This document shows positions 16,336 through 25,462 of a stretch of DNA of 33,146 nucleotides, piece by piece (the stretch's first letter is position 1; each line of letters opens with the position of its first letter). Made by a program: the position numbers and the translations under genes. Under the pieces are notes generated by a model that did not search any database, was not told the origin of the DNA, and saw only the letters and a program-made list of their open reading frames with translations. The stretch spans positions 1 through 33,146 of the forward strand of contig CANPZZ010000011.1 of the NCBI GenBank assembly GCA_947589125.1. The letters are read 5' to 3'. The DNA is from an uncultured Lachnospiraceae bacterium (lineage in GTDB: Bacteria > Bacillota > Clostridia > Lachnospirales > Lachnospiraceae).

Positions 16336-17499
16336 TCATTCAGAGCCTTCGCAGTAAATAATATGGTATCCCGCGGCTTTGGTCAGACGGTTCATGATCG
16401 CCTGCCCCAGATGGTCGCGGGCGAAGCTTTCCGAATAAATATAATCCACGCCCAGGTCGTCGAACTCCCGCAGCACCGCGAACAGGCTGTGGGCAATGGT
16501 CTCCTGGCTGGCCCGCAGCCCCACGCTGCGGATAATACCGGCCGGATAACGGTCTTTTGTCTCGTCGGTACAGAGAATTCCGACGCTGTGACCCTCCGCC
16601 AGGCGCTCGCCAGCCAGGCGATTGATCGTGTCAATGACGGCATCGCCGACGACGCTGCTGCCTGTCTCCGGACCAGCCGCCGCTTTGCCGTCCTCCACCA
16701 GCATCAGTTCCGCCTTCGGCGCGTAATGCCGGTATTTCATGCCGGGAGCCTTCGGCTTCACGTCCGCCGCCATCGGCCCGGCGATCGCCGGATCGACAGC
16801 CACTTCTCCGACCACATCGTGAAGCATCTCCATGGTAACCGCTCCCGGCCGCAGAAGCATGGGAGCCGGACCGGTCACGTCCACGATCGTGGATTCCACA
16901 CCGATCCCCACGGAACCGCCGTCCAGGATCATCTCGATCCGTCCGTTCATGTCCTCGATCACATGCTGGGCTGTCGTCGGACTGGGTCTCCCTGACAGAT
17001 TGGCACTGGGGGCCGCCACCGGCACGCCTGCCAGCGCGATCATCCGGCTGGCGATCGGGTCGCTGGGCATCCGCACCGCTACCGTATCCAGGCCGCCGGT
17101 CGTACCGTAAGGCACGATCTCACTTTTTTCAAATATCATCGTCAGCGGCCCCGGCCAGAACGCATCCATCAGTTTCCGCGCCGCCTCCGGCACCTCCCTC
17201 ACAAGCGGCGCAAGCTCCGCCGCCGCAGAAATATGCAGGATCAGCGGATTGTCCGACGGCCGTCCCTTAGCCGCGTAGATCTTCCTGGCCGCCGCGTCGT
17301 CCAGGCCGTTGGCGCCCAGACCGTATACGGTTTCCGTCGGGAACGCCACCAGACCGCCGCTTCGCAGAATCTGTGCCGCTTCCGCAAGCAGCGCGTCCAG
17401 CTTCTCATTTCCCGCCGCGCTTCCGTCCGAAGCAGTTCCGGCCGGCCGCTCTGTCAGTCCCAGTCTTTTTCTATCTATCAAAACAACCTTTGTATTCAT
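16336..17499 (-). CDS. L-threonylcarbamoyladenylate synthase (Sua5/YwlC/TsaC) with C-terminal Sua5 domain
   Basis: GGLVAFPTETVYGLGANGLDDAAARKIYAAKGRPSDNPLILHI; PGMKYRHYAPKAELMLV. ATG at 17499. Confidence 0.92.
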   Translation of the reverse strand: MNTKVVLIDRKRLGLTERPAGTASDGSAAGNEKLDALLAEAAQILRSGGLVAFPTETVYGLGANGLDDAAARKIYAAKGRPSDNPLILHISAAAELAPLVREVPEAARKLMDAFWPGPLTMIFEKSEIVPYGTTGGLDTVAVRMPSDPIASRMIALAGVPVAAPSANLSGRPSPTTAQHVIEDMNGRIEMILDGGSVGIGVESTIVDVTGPAPMLLRPGAVTMEMLHDVVGEVAVDPAIAGPMAADVKPKAPGMKYRHYAPKAELMLVEDGKAAAGPETGSSVVGDAVIDTINRLAGERLAEGHSVGILCTDETKDRYPAGIIRSVGLRASQETIAHSLFAVLREFDDLGVDYIYSESFARDHLGQAIMNRLTKAAGYHIIYCEGSE

Positions 17500-17740
17500 A
17501 CCATTAAAACCTTTAATCCTGATATTCCGCCCGCCGTTGCCGGCAGGCCGTCCTGTTCCGTTATCGCGAAACGCATCCGCTGTTTCCCGGCTATTGCCGG
17601 CTGACCACAACCGGCCGGCCATTCACTGCCAATATGGACAGTATACTTCCTCCCGGGTTTTATGTAAAGTCAAAAACCTGTTCTTTTTTCCTCTTAATTT
17701 CTCTATAAATAAAGAGAATCTCTCTATCCGGAGCCTTTCC

Positions 17741-18481
17741 TTGAAAACAAATCTGTTCCGCGCGGAATTTTTTATGACAATCCTGATGCTCATTCTGGTT
17801 TTCCAACTGTCCCGGCAGGCGGCGGCGATCGTATCAGCCCCGGCGGCTGTTCTTTCCTCTCCCCAACAGACACTGTCCGCGCCGGCGCAGAAACCGGTCG
17901 TCGTTCTTGACAGCGGTCACGGCGGTTTCGACCCCGGCAAGATCGCGGCAGACGGAACGCTGGAGAAAGACATTAATCTCCAGATCGCCCAACGTGTGAA
18001 GCAATATCTGGAAGCCTCCGACGTAGAGGTCGTCATGACCCGCGATTCCGACACGGCACTCAGTAATGAATCTGACTCCAACAAAAAAACAGCCGACATG
18101 CGAAACCGCTGCCAGCTGATCAACGACGCCTCCCCCGATCTGGTAGTCAGCATCCATCAGAACAGCTACCACGAGGAATACGTGAAAGGCGCCCAGGTAT
18201 TCTATTACAAATCCTCCGAAAACGGAAAACGTCTTGCGGAAATCCTGCAGAAGCGCTTCGACTATGTCTTAGGCGATGAAAACACCCGCGCCGCCAAGGC
18301 CAACGACAGCTACTATCTGCTGCTCCACGTCAAAAGCCCCATCGTCATCGTGGAGTGCGGCTTCCTAAGCAACTGGTCGGAAGCAGCGCTTCTGAACACG
18401 GAAGAATATCAGGACAGGGTAGCATGGACGATCCATATGGGAATTATGGAATATCTGAATTCCCGGGAAACACATTCCTGA
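17741..18481 (+). CDS. N-acetylmuramoyl-L-alanine amidase (Amidase_3)
   Basis: VVLDSGHGGFDPGKIA, VVSIHQNSY, VKSPIVIVECGFLSN. TTG start at 17741 inferred from the GGAG at 17730-17733 and a signal-anchor N-terminus. Confidence 0.88.
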   Translation: MKTNLFRAEFFMTILMLILVFQLSRQAAAIVSAPAAVLSSPQQTLSAPAQKPVVVLDSGHGGFDPGKIAADGTLEKDINLQIAQRVKQYLEASDVEVVMTRDSDTALSNESDSNKKTADMRNRCQLINDASPDLVVSIHQNSYHEEYVKGAQVFYYKSSENGKRLAEILQKRFDYVLGDENTRAAKANDSYYLLLHVKSPIVIVECGFLSNWSEAALLNTEEYQDRVAWTIHMGIMEYLNSRETHS

Positions 18482-18515
18482 CCGGTCTGTTCCGGATCAC
18501 GGATTCCGCCGTCTC

Positions 18516-19955
18516 TCATTCATCATCCCGCTGGAATATATTATAATCGCAGACTGCATCCTCCAGGATCTCCCGCAGATGCGTACTCAAAGGATCGATC
18601 TCGTTATGTTCCTGCAGCACAACATATCCCCAGGAATCCAGCGCCTCCTGCCGGATCTCCACGGCCTTTCCCGCTACGGCGTAGGTATTCAGATACGCGT
18701 AGAAATCCGCCAGAATATCCCTGTCTTCTTCCGTGATATCCTTCTCGCCGAGCATCTCAAACGCCTTATTGTAAAACACCGTCTGAAGATACTCCCTGGC
18801 GTAATTGTCAAAATCCTCCAGATTCACGTCCGGATTGGAATGGCGTTCAGCCCACGCCTTTACATCAAGCTGCTCCGTATGATAATCGTAGGTTCTCGGG
18901 CTGAAATATTTCAGCACTCCAAACTGACAAGGCGACATGGACAGGCTGCCTGTAACGATCTCATCAAGTTCACAGGACTGGGACGTCTTGTAATGCTGAA
19001 CATGAAGATGTCCGCTCAGGAACAGTGTGACATCCCAGCTATCCAGGACACGCACCAGTTCCTCCGCATGTTCGATCGTGCAGTCGCTCTCATAAATGCG
19101 GCTTTCCTCCAGCAGATTATGATGCGCCACCGCGATCACGGGACGGTTGGTATGCCACGCCTCTTCCAGCCAGGTCTCCATCCACTCGTAGGTCTCAGGG
19201 CGGATCATTCCGCCGATCAGGTTCCCGTTCTCGTATTGACAGCTGTCAAGCATCAAAAGCCATGTGCCATCCGGGAGCTCATAGATATAGCTCAGGGACG
19301 CGGGATCCCGGCTCACGGCTTCATCATATCCGTAATCCCCATAAATCTCGGCAAACTGCTCCGCGGATGTGGTCTCCGCGGGCATGATCGTCTCCCCTTC
19401 ATATTCCGCCGCGGACGGATTATTGATATCATGATTGCCGGGTATGACCACCACTTCCACACCGGCCTTCTCCGCACGGGCCAGCTTGCGGGCCAGCGCC
19501 TGATGGCTCAGATACTCCCCCTCCAGGGTCAGGTCGCCGCTCAGGATCAGCGCCTGCGGCTTTCTCTCCACGACCGTATCCAGAAATGTGTCCAGTATCT
19601 CCCACACATAAGGCGTCACCTTGCCGTCGCCGTTCTCAGACATCTGTTCAAACGCCTCGCCGAAGTCCGTCAGCTCCTTGGCCAGATAATGAATATCCGT
19701 CGCGATAAATATCTCCGGATTCATCGCCGTATCCGAAGCGTCAGGCAGTTCCAGGGATTCGACGACCACATTCCCCGAAGTGGGTACGCCGCCTCCCGGG
19801 CCGACAGAATCGCCGATCTCAGGAGCGCCGGTCTGCTCCGGCGAAGCCGCAGCGGACTCTATCGGTTCCTGCCCCGGCTTCGTCTCATAATACCCTGAGC
19901 AGCCCGTCAACAGGACTGCCGCGGCAAGCAGGACAGCAATCTCTCGTTTTCTCAT
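18516..19955 (-). CDS. Calcineurin-like metallophosphoesterase lipoprotein
   Basis: Lipobox LLTGCSG; IATDIHYL, ILSGDLTLEGE, VIPGNHDI, LSGHLHVQH. Confidence 0.9.
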   Translation of the reverse strand: MRKREIAVLLAAAVLLTGCSGYYETKPGQEPIESAAASPEQTGAPEIGDSVGPGGGVPTSGNVVVESLELPDASDTAMNPEIFIATDIHYLAKELTDFGEAFEQMSENGDGKVTPYVWEILDTFLDTVVERKPQALILSGDLTLEGEYLSHQALARKLARAEKAGVEVVVIPGNHDINNPSAAEYEGETIMPAETTSAEQFAEIYGDYGYDEAVSRDPASLSYIYELPDGTWLLMLDSCQYENGNLIGGMIRPETYEWMETWLEEAWHTNRPVIAVAHHNLLEESRIYESDCTIEHAEELVRVLDSWDVTLFLSGHLHVQHYKTSQSCELDEIVTGSLSMSPCQFGVLKYFSPRTYDYHTEQLDVKAWAERHSNPDVNLEDFDNYAREYLQTVFYNKAFEMLGEKDITEEDRDILADFYAYLNTYAVAGKAVEIRQEALDSWGYVVLQEHNEIDPLSTHLREILEDAVCDYNIFQRDDE

Positions 19956-19968
19956 CTGCTCATGCCCC

Positions 19969-21633
19969 TCATTTGTTCACATTTACAATATCCCAGATCT
20001 CTTCCGTATCAAGACCCAGTTTCCATCCGGCCACACCGGCCAGACCGTATTTTTCGATCAGCCCCATCTTAAGCTCAAGGGACCGTTCATCCTCAAGCCA
20101 TATGGTCTGCACGCCGTTCTCCGTCGTCAGTTCTCCATAATACAGCCCAAGTTCATCCTGCCAGTACAGCGGAACGTCATTCTCATCGATCCATGTCTGC
20201 GCCGCCCCAAGGCCCAGGGCTGTGGAACTGACCGTCCCGGCCGTCTCCTCCCATCGCCTCGTATAGAACGGAACCGCGTTGATCACTTTCTCCGCGGGCA
20301 CTTCCGCCAGCGTATCCACGATGCCGTTTTCCACAAACGGCAATGACGCCGTCGGTCCCGGATCACCCCCGGCATAATGCTCGTCGTAGCCCATAATGAT
20401 CACATAATCCGCCACCCGGCCCTGTTCCGCCCGGTTATATCCGCGGGTATAGTCCGACGGTACGTAATTGTCCACCGACAGGATCAGGCCGTTATTCCGG
20501 CAGGCCACGGACAGTTCCCGGATAAACTGGACATAATGCGGCTGGGCTTCTTTGGAAATGCTTTCGATATCCAGGTTAATGCCGTCGAAGCCATACTTCC
20601 CGGCTTCCTCCATCAGCCCATCCACAAGGGCCTTCCGGACCGATGTTCTGGAGAAAAGCACCGCTGAATTCACATTCTCGCCTTTATTGAAATTATCAAG
20701 GACCGCCCATACCTGCAGCCCCATGTCATGGGCTTTGTCCACATATTCCTGACTGGCAAAGGACTCAAAACTGCCGTTATTATCCGTCAGCATCAGCCAC
20801 GTAGGCGCGATCACATTGACCGCTCCCTGCGTACGCGCGATCAGACGTTCCAAACCGTCGTTGTCTTCCGCCTTAAGCGTCTGGTGCCAGGCCAGGCAGA
20901 CCGGCTTCCCCAGAGATATACTGGTGTATTCCGGCGCTGTGAAAGTACTGACCTGCGCCTTCTGCGATGTTCCCAGCATATGCTTATGCTGGATCCAGCC
21001 TATGTATCCGTCCGCCGTCTTCACCCTGGACCACTCTTCGCCGGTCTCCAGAACGGTAAACTCTTCTCCTTCCGCCACCGTGGTAAGGATCGGGCTCTTG
21101 ATGCCGCCCCTGACGCGGACCGGAGCTTCCTTGGCCGCGGTGCCCGCGGTCTGCGGCGCCCAGTCGTCGTACAGGAAAAACCGGTTCACGGGCGACGTAA
21201 AAAGTTCCGAACGGATATCCGTATAACTGGCGACCAGACCGGCCGACAGCCAGACGTCTCCGTCCTCCGCCAGCATAAGCGGCTGACCGCCGCTCCCTAC
21301 CGTCCGCTTATCTGCGTAAACAGTGGTATCCGGCAGCGTATAGACCAGCATCTTCTCCGTATCGTCCCAATAGAACTTCTCGTTCAGGTTCTCATTCACC
21401 CAGGTGATCGGCAGATACGCCTGTCCGTCCCGGACGATCACCTGAACGCCGTTCAGACGCTCATTATTATAATAAAATGCGGTCTCCCCGCCGGTTATGC
21501 CGAGAACTTCTTCCGCATCCGCAAGTTCCTTCGTCGGGATGTAACGTTCTATGTATCGGGCCGCCACGATGCCGCCGCCGATCATAAGCAGCAGAAATAT
21601 CACAACCAGAACCGGTATGACTGTACGTTTCAA
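19969..21633 (-). CDS. SH3-domain glycoside hydrolase family 18-type cell-wall protein
   Basis: TTG start at 21633 after AGGAGG. SH3-like VAEGEEFTVLETGEEWSRVKTADGYIGWIQ; GH18-like FDGINLDIESISKE and ADYVIIMGYDEH. Confidence 0.88.
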   Translation of the reverse strand: MKRTVIPVLVVIFLLLMIGGGIVAARYIERYIPTKELADAEEVLGITGGETAFYYNNERLNGVQVIVRDGQAYLPITWVNENLNEKFYWDDTEKMLVYTLPDTTVYADKRTVGSGGQPLMLAEDGDVWLSAGLVASYTDIRSELFTSPVNRFFLYDDWAPQTAGTAAKEAPVRVRGGIKSPILTTVAEGEEFTVLETGEEWSRVKTADGYIGWIQHKHMLGTSQKAQVSTFTAPEYTSISLGKPVCLAWHQTLKAEDNDGLERLIARTQGAVNVIAPTWLMLTDNNGSFESFASQEYVDKAHDMGLQVWAVLDNFNKGENVNSAVLFSRTSVRKALVDGLMEEAGKYGFDGINLDIESISKEAQPHYVQFIRELSVACRNNGLILSVDNYVPSDYTRGYNRAEQGRVADYVIIMGYDEHYAGGDPGPTASLPFVENGIVDTLAEVPAEKVINAVPFYTRRWEETAGTVSSTALGLGAAQTWIDENDVPLYWQDELGLYYGELTTENGVQTIWLEDERSLELKMGLIEKYGLAGVAGWKLGLDTEEIWDIVNVNK

Positions 21634-21813
21634 ATAAATTCCTCCTGATGTACGCTCCGAAGCGCGCAAAACAGCGCGCTTCACATTTTATATGAACAGT
21701 ATACCACAATTATACCTCATTACTTCTTAAATTTTCTTTAATTCCCACCCGCCCTGTGCCCCGTTTCGCTGGCTGCAGACGGAAGATGATGCTCCCCGGG
21801 GCCCCACTTTGAC

Positions 21814-21854
21814 TGCCGGCGCCGGCTGCCGTACTAAACAGCCCGGCGCCGGCG
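21814..21854 (-). other. Very GC-rich hairpin without U-tract
   Basis: tgccggcgccggct (21814-21827) versus agcccggcgccggcg (21840-21854), 12-nt loop. Confidence 0.6.
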
Positions 21855-21857
21855 TTC

Positions 21858-22082
21858 CTAACGGTTATAGACCCGGTCGAACCGGATCTCCTTCAGACGT
21901 CCCTCCTCGGCTCCCACGTAATCGCACATATAGAAAGATCCGTCTTCATTGACCTGAAATATCTTTTCCCAGTCCCCGTCCTCCGGCACCATGCCGTCGA
22001 TATAGACCGGGATCCCCCTGGCCTCATACTTTTTGAGGCCGTTCACATACTGTTTCTTCTCCTCCTGAAGATATTCATCCAT
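21858..22082 (-). CDS. Small hypothetical protein (74 aa)
   Basis: MDEYLQEEKKQYVNGLKKYEARGIPVYIDGMVPEDGDWEKIFQVNEDGSFYMCDYVGAEEGRLKEIRFDRVYNR, co-directional behind the kinase operon. Confidence 0.6.
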   Translation of the reverse strand: MDEYLQEEKKQYVNGLKKYEARGIPVYIDGMVPEDGDWEKIFQVNEDGSFYMCDYVGAEEGRLKEIRFDRVYNR

Positions 22083-22156
22083 AGCTTTTCCTGTCTCCCC
22101 ACTGTTCCTCTCCCTTCCCGGAGGTTTTTCGTGACACATCGCCGGGAGAGGAGATG

Positions 22157-22756
22157 TCACAGGATCGTCTTCATAAATTCCATCACCTGCTGCGTGACGG
22201 TGAACGCGTCCGCTGAAAGCGGAATCCGCTTCACGGCCGGTCTGCGCCTCTTATTCCATCTGATTCTGGATTCCTCGCTGCCGAAAGCCGCGAGGCATAG
22301 CCAGCCATTTCTCTCCGCGCATTCCTCCCATAACCGCGTCTTCCCGGGCGCCTCCATCTGCCACTCGCTGAAAGAAACCATCAGAAGCACCCTGTGGCAT
22401 CTGAGCAACTCCTGGCTGTCCTGCTCCATAAGGCTTCCGAAATCAATCAGTATCTCTTCGTAGCCCTTATGGAGACATTCAGCCAGTACATCTCCGGCGG
22501 ACTCAGGATAGAAGTCCACCTCCTGGATCCGAAAGCACTTTTCCGCTTCCGATAGTCCCGTGCAGGCGTTTCCGAACCGGGCAAAATCCCCATGGCTGTT
22601 CCATTCCAGCACGGCCGTTGTCCGTCCGCATGCGCCGCACAGATAATTGGCCGCCAAGACGCACAGATGCGTCGTCCCCACGGCGCGGCCCGTACCCGCT
22701 ACGCCGATGATCCTCGGCTTCTCCACGGTATTCTTCTTTTTGTAAATAAATCCCAT
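22157..22756 (-). CDS. ParA/MinD-like P-loop-fold protein with degenerate Walker A
   Basis: IIGVAGTGRAVGTTHLCVLAANYL at the Walker A position; starts inside the 3' end of the kinase gene. Confidence 0.6.
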   Translation of the reverse strand: MGFIYKKKNTVEKPRIIGVAGTGRAVGTTHLCVLAANYLCGACGRTTAVLEWNSHGDFARFGNACTGLSEAEKCFRIQEVDFYPESAGDVLAECLHKGYEEILIDFGSLMEQDSQELLRCHRVLLMVSFSEWQMEAPGKTRLWEECAERNGWLCLAAFGSEESRIRWNKRRRPAVKRIPLSADAFTVTQQVMEFMKTIL

Positions 22757-24147
22757 CGCCCTTTCCGCCTCTCTTCTTTCAGATAACCGGCCATAACGGC
22801 TTCGTAAAACGATTCCGCCTTCTGATCCGGACGAAACGGATCCGGAAAACACGGTACCCTCCAGAAGCGGGACCGCTCCCGCAGGGATGGCCCGCGCAAA
22901 GCGCCTGAAACCGCGTGATTAAAGAGAATGAACACGCCGTCCTGCTGCCGGGCAGACCTTTCCGCCGGCTGCGCCGCGTTCATTTCCCGCAGCTTCTCCA
23001 TGATTCCGGCCAATTCGGGACCGTCCCACCATTTACCGCCGCAGACAGCCAGAAGCACTGTCCGCTCCCCCGCTTCCCGATTGGATGCGGCCGCGCGGGC
23101 CGCCTCCGTTAATTCCGCCCCGTAATCTTTGACGACGAACGGATAGCGGCTTTCCTCAAGCCTCACCGCGCTGCCGTAACGCGGCTTCATAGGCAGATTC
23201 ATGACCGTATGGATGCCGTAGGAATCGGCCGGTACCCCCAGCCGCTCCCCCATAGCCCTCACATCCCCGGAACGGTTATGCTCCTCATAGAGAGCCGGAT
23301 GACCATGCCGGTTCAGCCACACAGCCAGGCCGATGGCGATGTGGGTAACTCCCGCGCCCGGACGAGCCGCGGTGAGAATGATCGTAAGAGATGGTGATCG
23401 TGATTGACGCAGACACTCTGTGTTGGAGTGCAGATTTCCAAGCGCCTCCCCCACTTCCTCCGCCGAAGCGTAACGCATGCGGACGTCATGATTGAGACAC
23501 CTGCGTATAATGGCTCCCAGTTCTCCGGGAACCGGTGTCGATAATCCCTCTTTCTGCGCCTCTCCGGCCGCCATATAGGAAAGCACCGCTCCGATCTGAT
23601 AGACATCCGTGCGGACATCCAGATACCCGCCTTCCCGCTGTTCCGGCGCGGCAAATCCTTCCGTGCCGTAGCGTTCCGCGGCCTCATTGGCCGCGGTAAG
23701 CGTATCGGAGTGATCGAAATCCAACAGCTTCACCTGTTCATGGCACACCAGAAGATTCCTTGGCTGCAGGTCAAGATATAAAATAGGGATCGTTTCTGCT
23801 GAATGCAGATATTGGACCAGGCCGCAGATCTGAATTCCGTATCGGATAACAGCGTCCTGGTTCAGAGGACCTCGCGTTTGCACGAGATCGTAGAGCGAGT
23901 CTCCTTCAAGAAACTCTTCCATGAGATAACTGTACTGACTGTCTTCTTCAAAATCGTATACAATGGGGATGCAGGGATGCCGCAGCCGCTTGAGAAGCAG
24001 CGCCTCCCTGCGGAACTGTTCATAACAGGACGAAGATCTGGGAACCTGCTTGATGGCCCGGTAGGCGTCCAGTTCCAGATGTCTCGCCAGATACACGGTG
24101 CCGCTTCGTCCCTGCCCCAGAATACGGATCAGCTGGTATTTGCCCAA
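22699..24147 (-). CDS. Ser/Thr protein kinase fused to a C-terminal ParA/MinD-like P-loop domain
   Basis: LGQGRSGTVYLARH, AIKQV, LYLDLQPRNLLV, LLDFDHSD, AAPEQ; then LTIILTAARPGAGVTHIAIGLAVWLNRHG. Start codon (TTG) uncertain. Confidence 0.8.
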   Translation of the reverse strand: MGKYQLIRILGQGRSGTVYLARHLELDAYRAIKQVPRSSSCYEQFRREALLLKRLRHPCIPIVYDFEEDSQYSYLMEEFLEGDSLYDLVQTRGPLNQDAVIRYGIQICGLVQYLHSAETIPILYLDLQPRNLLVCHEQVKLLDFDHSDTLTAANEAAERYGTEGFAAPEQREGGYLDVRTDVYQIGAVLSYMAAGEAQKEGLSTPVPGELGAIIRRCLNHDVRMRYASAEEVGEALGNLHSNTECLRQSRSPSLTIILTAARPGAGVTHIAIGLAVWLNRHGHPALYEEHNRSGDVRAMGERLGVPADSYGIHTVMNLPMKPRYGSAVRLEESRYPFVVKDYGAELTEAARAAASNREAGERTVLLAVCGGKWWDGPELAGIMEKLREMNAAQPAERSARQQDGVFILFNHAVSGALRGPSLRERSRFWRVPCFPDPFRPDQKAESFYEAVMAGYLKEERRKGRWDLFTKRRIPWRSRGSSA

Positions 24148-24360
24148 CAGAATGGTGTCCCTGGTAAGTCACCCCCTTCTGTCAATACCACCTCTTACAG
24201 ACTCTATCTTAATATAAACCGCCGTGTTTCGCAACGGAAAAATTAAAAATTCCAAAAATTTTTCAAAAAAATTCTACATAGGAATTGATATTTGACCGTA
24301 ACATATAGTATATTTATTGTGATGTATTTTATTCGCCTGTAAGGAAGGATGTGATCCTGT

Positions 24361-25095
24361 ATGAAAATAGAGCGTATCAATGAGAATCAGATCCGCTGCA
24401 CGCTGACAAGCTTCGATCTGAGCGTGCGCAATCTCAACCTTCGCGAGCTGGCTTACGGCAGCGAGAAGGCGCGCGGACTGTTCCGCGAAATGATCCAGAA
24501 GGCGTCGAATGAGGTGGGCTTCGAAGCGGAAGATATTCCGCTGATGGTAGAAGCGATTCCATTGTCTAACGAAAGCGTCATGCTGGTCATCACCAAGATC
24601 GAGGATCCGGAAGAGCTGGATACCCGTTTCTCCCGGTTCTCGCCGGTCTCAGAGGATGAAACAGATACGTTAAATGAACTGGCAAGCGAACTGCTGGAAG
24701 GCGCCGACGGCCTGGCAAGACTTCTGGGGATCCCGATGGGGCTGGCGGATCAGACCGCATCCCCGGAGGAGAATAACGCCGACACGGAAGAACAGCAGGG
24801 GACGGCTGTCCGCATCTACAGCTTCGACAGCCTGGACCGGGTATCCGACGCGGCCAGAGCCTGCGGGGATCTGTATGACGGTGTGAATACCCTGTACAAA
24901 AAGCCCGATACCTCCCAGTACTATCTGGTCGTGACCCGGGAAGGATCCGATGAACTGAGCTTCAGCCGGGTCTGCAATATTCTGGCCGAATACGGTTCGA
25001 AGATCCGGCATGAATACGCCAGCGAAGCATACTACGAAGAGCATTACCGGACCGTGTGCCGCGGGAAGGCGCTGCAGGTAATGCGGGAACTGTAA
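24361..25095 (+). CDS. mecA: Adaptor protein MecA
   Basis: MKIERINENQIRCTLTSFDLSVRNLNLRELAYGSEKARGLFREMIQKASNEVGFEAEDIPLMVEAIPL; acidic linker and C-terminal domain. Confidence 0.88.
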   Translation: MKIERINENQIRCTLTSFDLSVRNLNLRELAYGSEKARGLFREMIQKASNEVGFEAEDIPLMVEAIPLSNESVMLVITKIEDPEELDTRFSRFSPVSEDETDTLNELASELLEGADGLARLLGIPMGLADQTASPEENNADTEEQQGTAVRIYSFDSLDRVSDAARACGDLYDGVNTLYKKPDTSQYYLVVTREGSDELSFSRVCNILAEYGSKIRHEYASEAYYEEHYRTVCRGKALQVMREL

Positions 25096-25133
25096 TGCTC
25101 CCAATTTTGTACATTTGTATACACTTTTTCCTC

Positions 25134-25162
25134 TTGAATATTTTGTGAATCTGTTATAGAAT
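25134..25162 (+). promoter_or_regulatory. SigA-type promoter of the ferredoxin gene
   Basis: TTGAAT (25134-25139), 17 nt, TAGAAT (25157-25162). Confidence 0.6.
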
Positions 25163-25200
25163 GATTACACATGTAAAGAATATTGAAGGAGGTATTTATT

Positions 25201-25371
25201 ATGGCACGTGTAATCAGTGATGCCTGCGTATCCTGCGGAACCTGCGAGGGTGAGTGCCCGGTTGGCGCTATCTCCCAGGGCGACGGACAGTACGTAGTAG
25301 ACGCTGACAGTTGCATCGACTGCGGCGCATGCGAAGCAGCCTGCCCGACCGGAGCTATCAGCGAGGGATGA
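25201..25371 (+). CDS. 2[4Fe-4S] ferredoxin
   Basis: MARVISDACVSCGTCEGECPVGAISQGDGQYVVDADSCIDCGACEAACPTGAISEG; AAGGAGG RBS supports ATG 25201 rather than 25183. Confidence 0.95.
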   Translation: MARVISDACVSCGTCEGECPVGAISQGDGQYVVDADSCIDCGACEAACPTGAISEG

Positions 25372-25384
25372 TCGAGACCTACAT

Positions 25385-25419
25385 AACGCCCTTCCCATCA
25401 GCCATGGGAGGGGCGTTTT
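25385..25419 (+). terminator. Rho-independent terminator after the ferredoxin gene
   Basis: aacgcccttccca-tcagcca-tgggaggggcgtttt. Confidence 0.8.
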
Positions 25420-25462
25420 GCTGTGAAAAGCTTCCGGGCAGCGGCAGAAAAGGAGGTAAATT

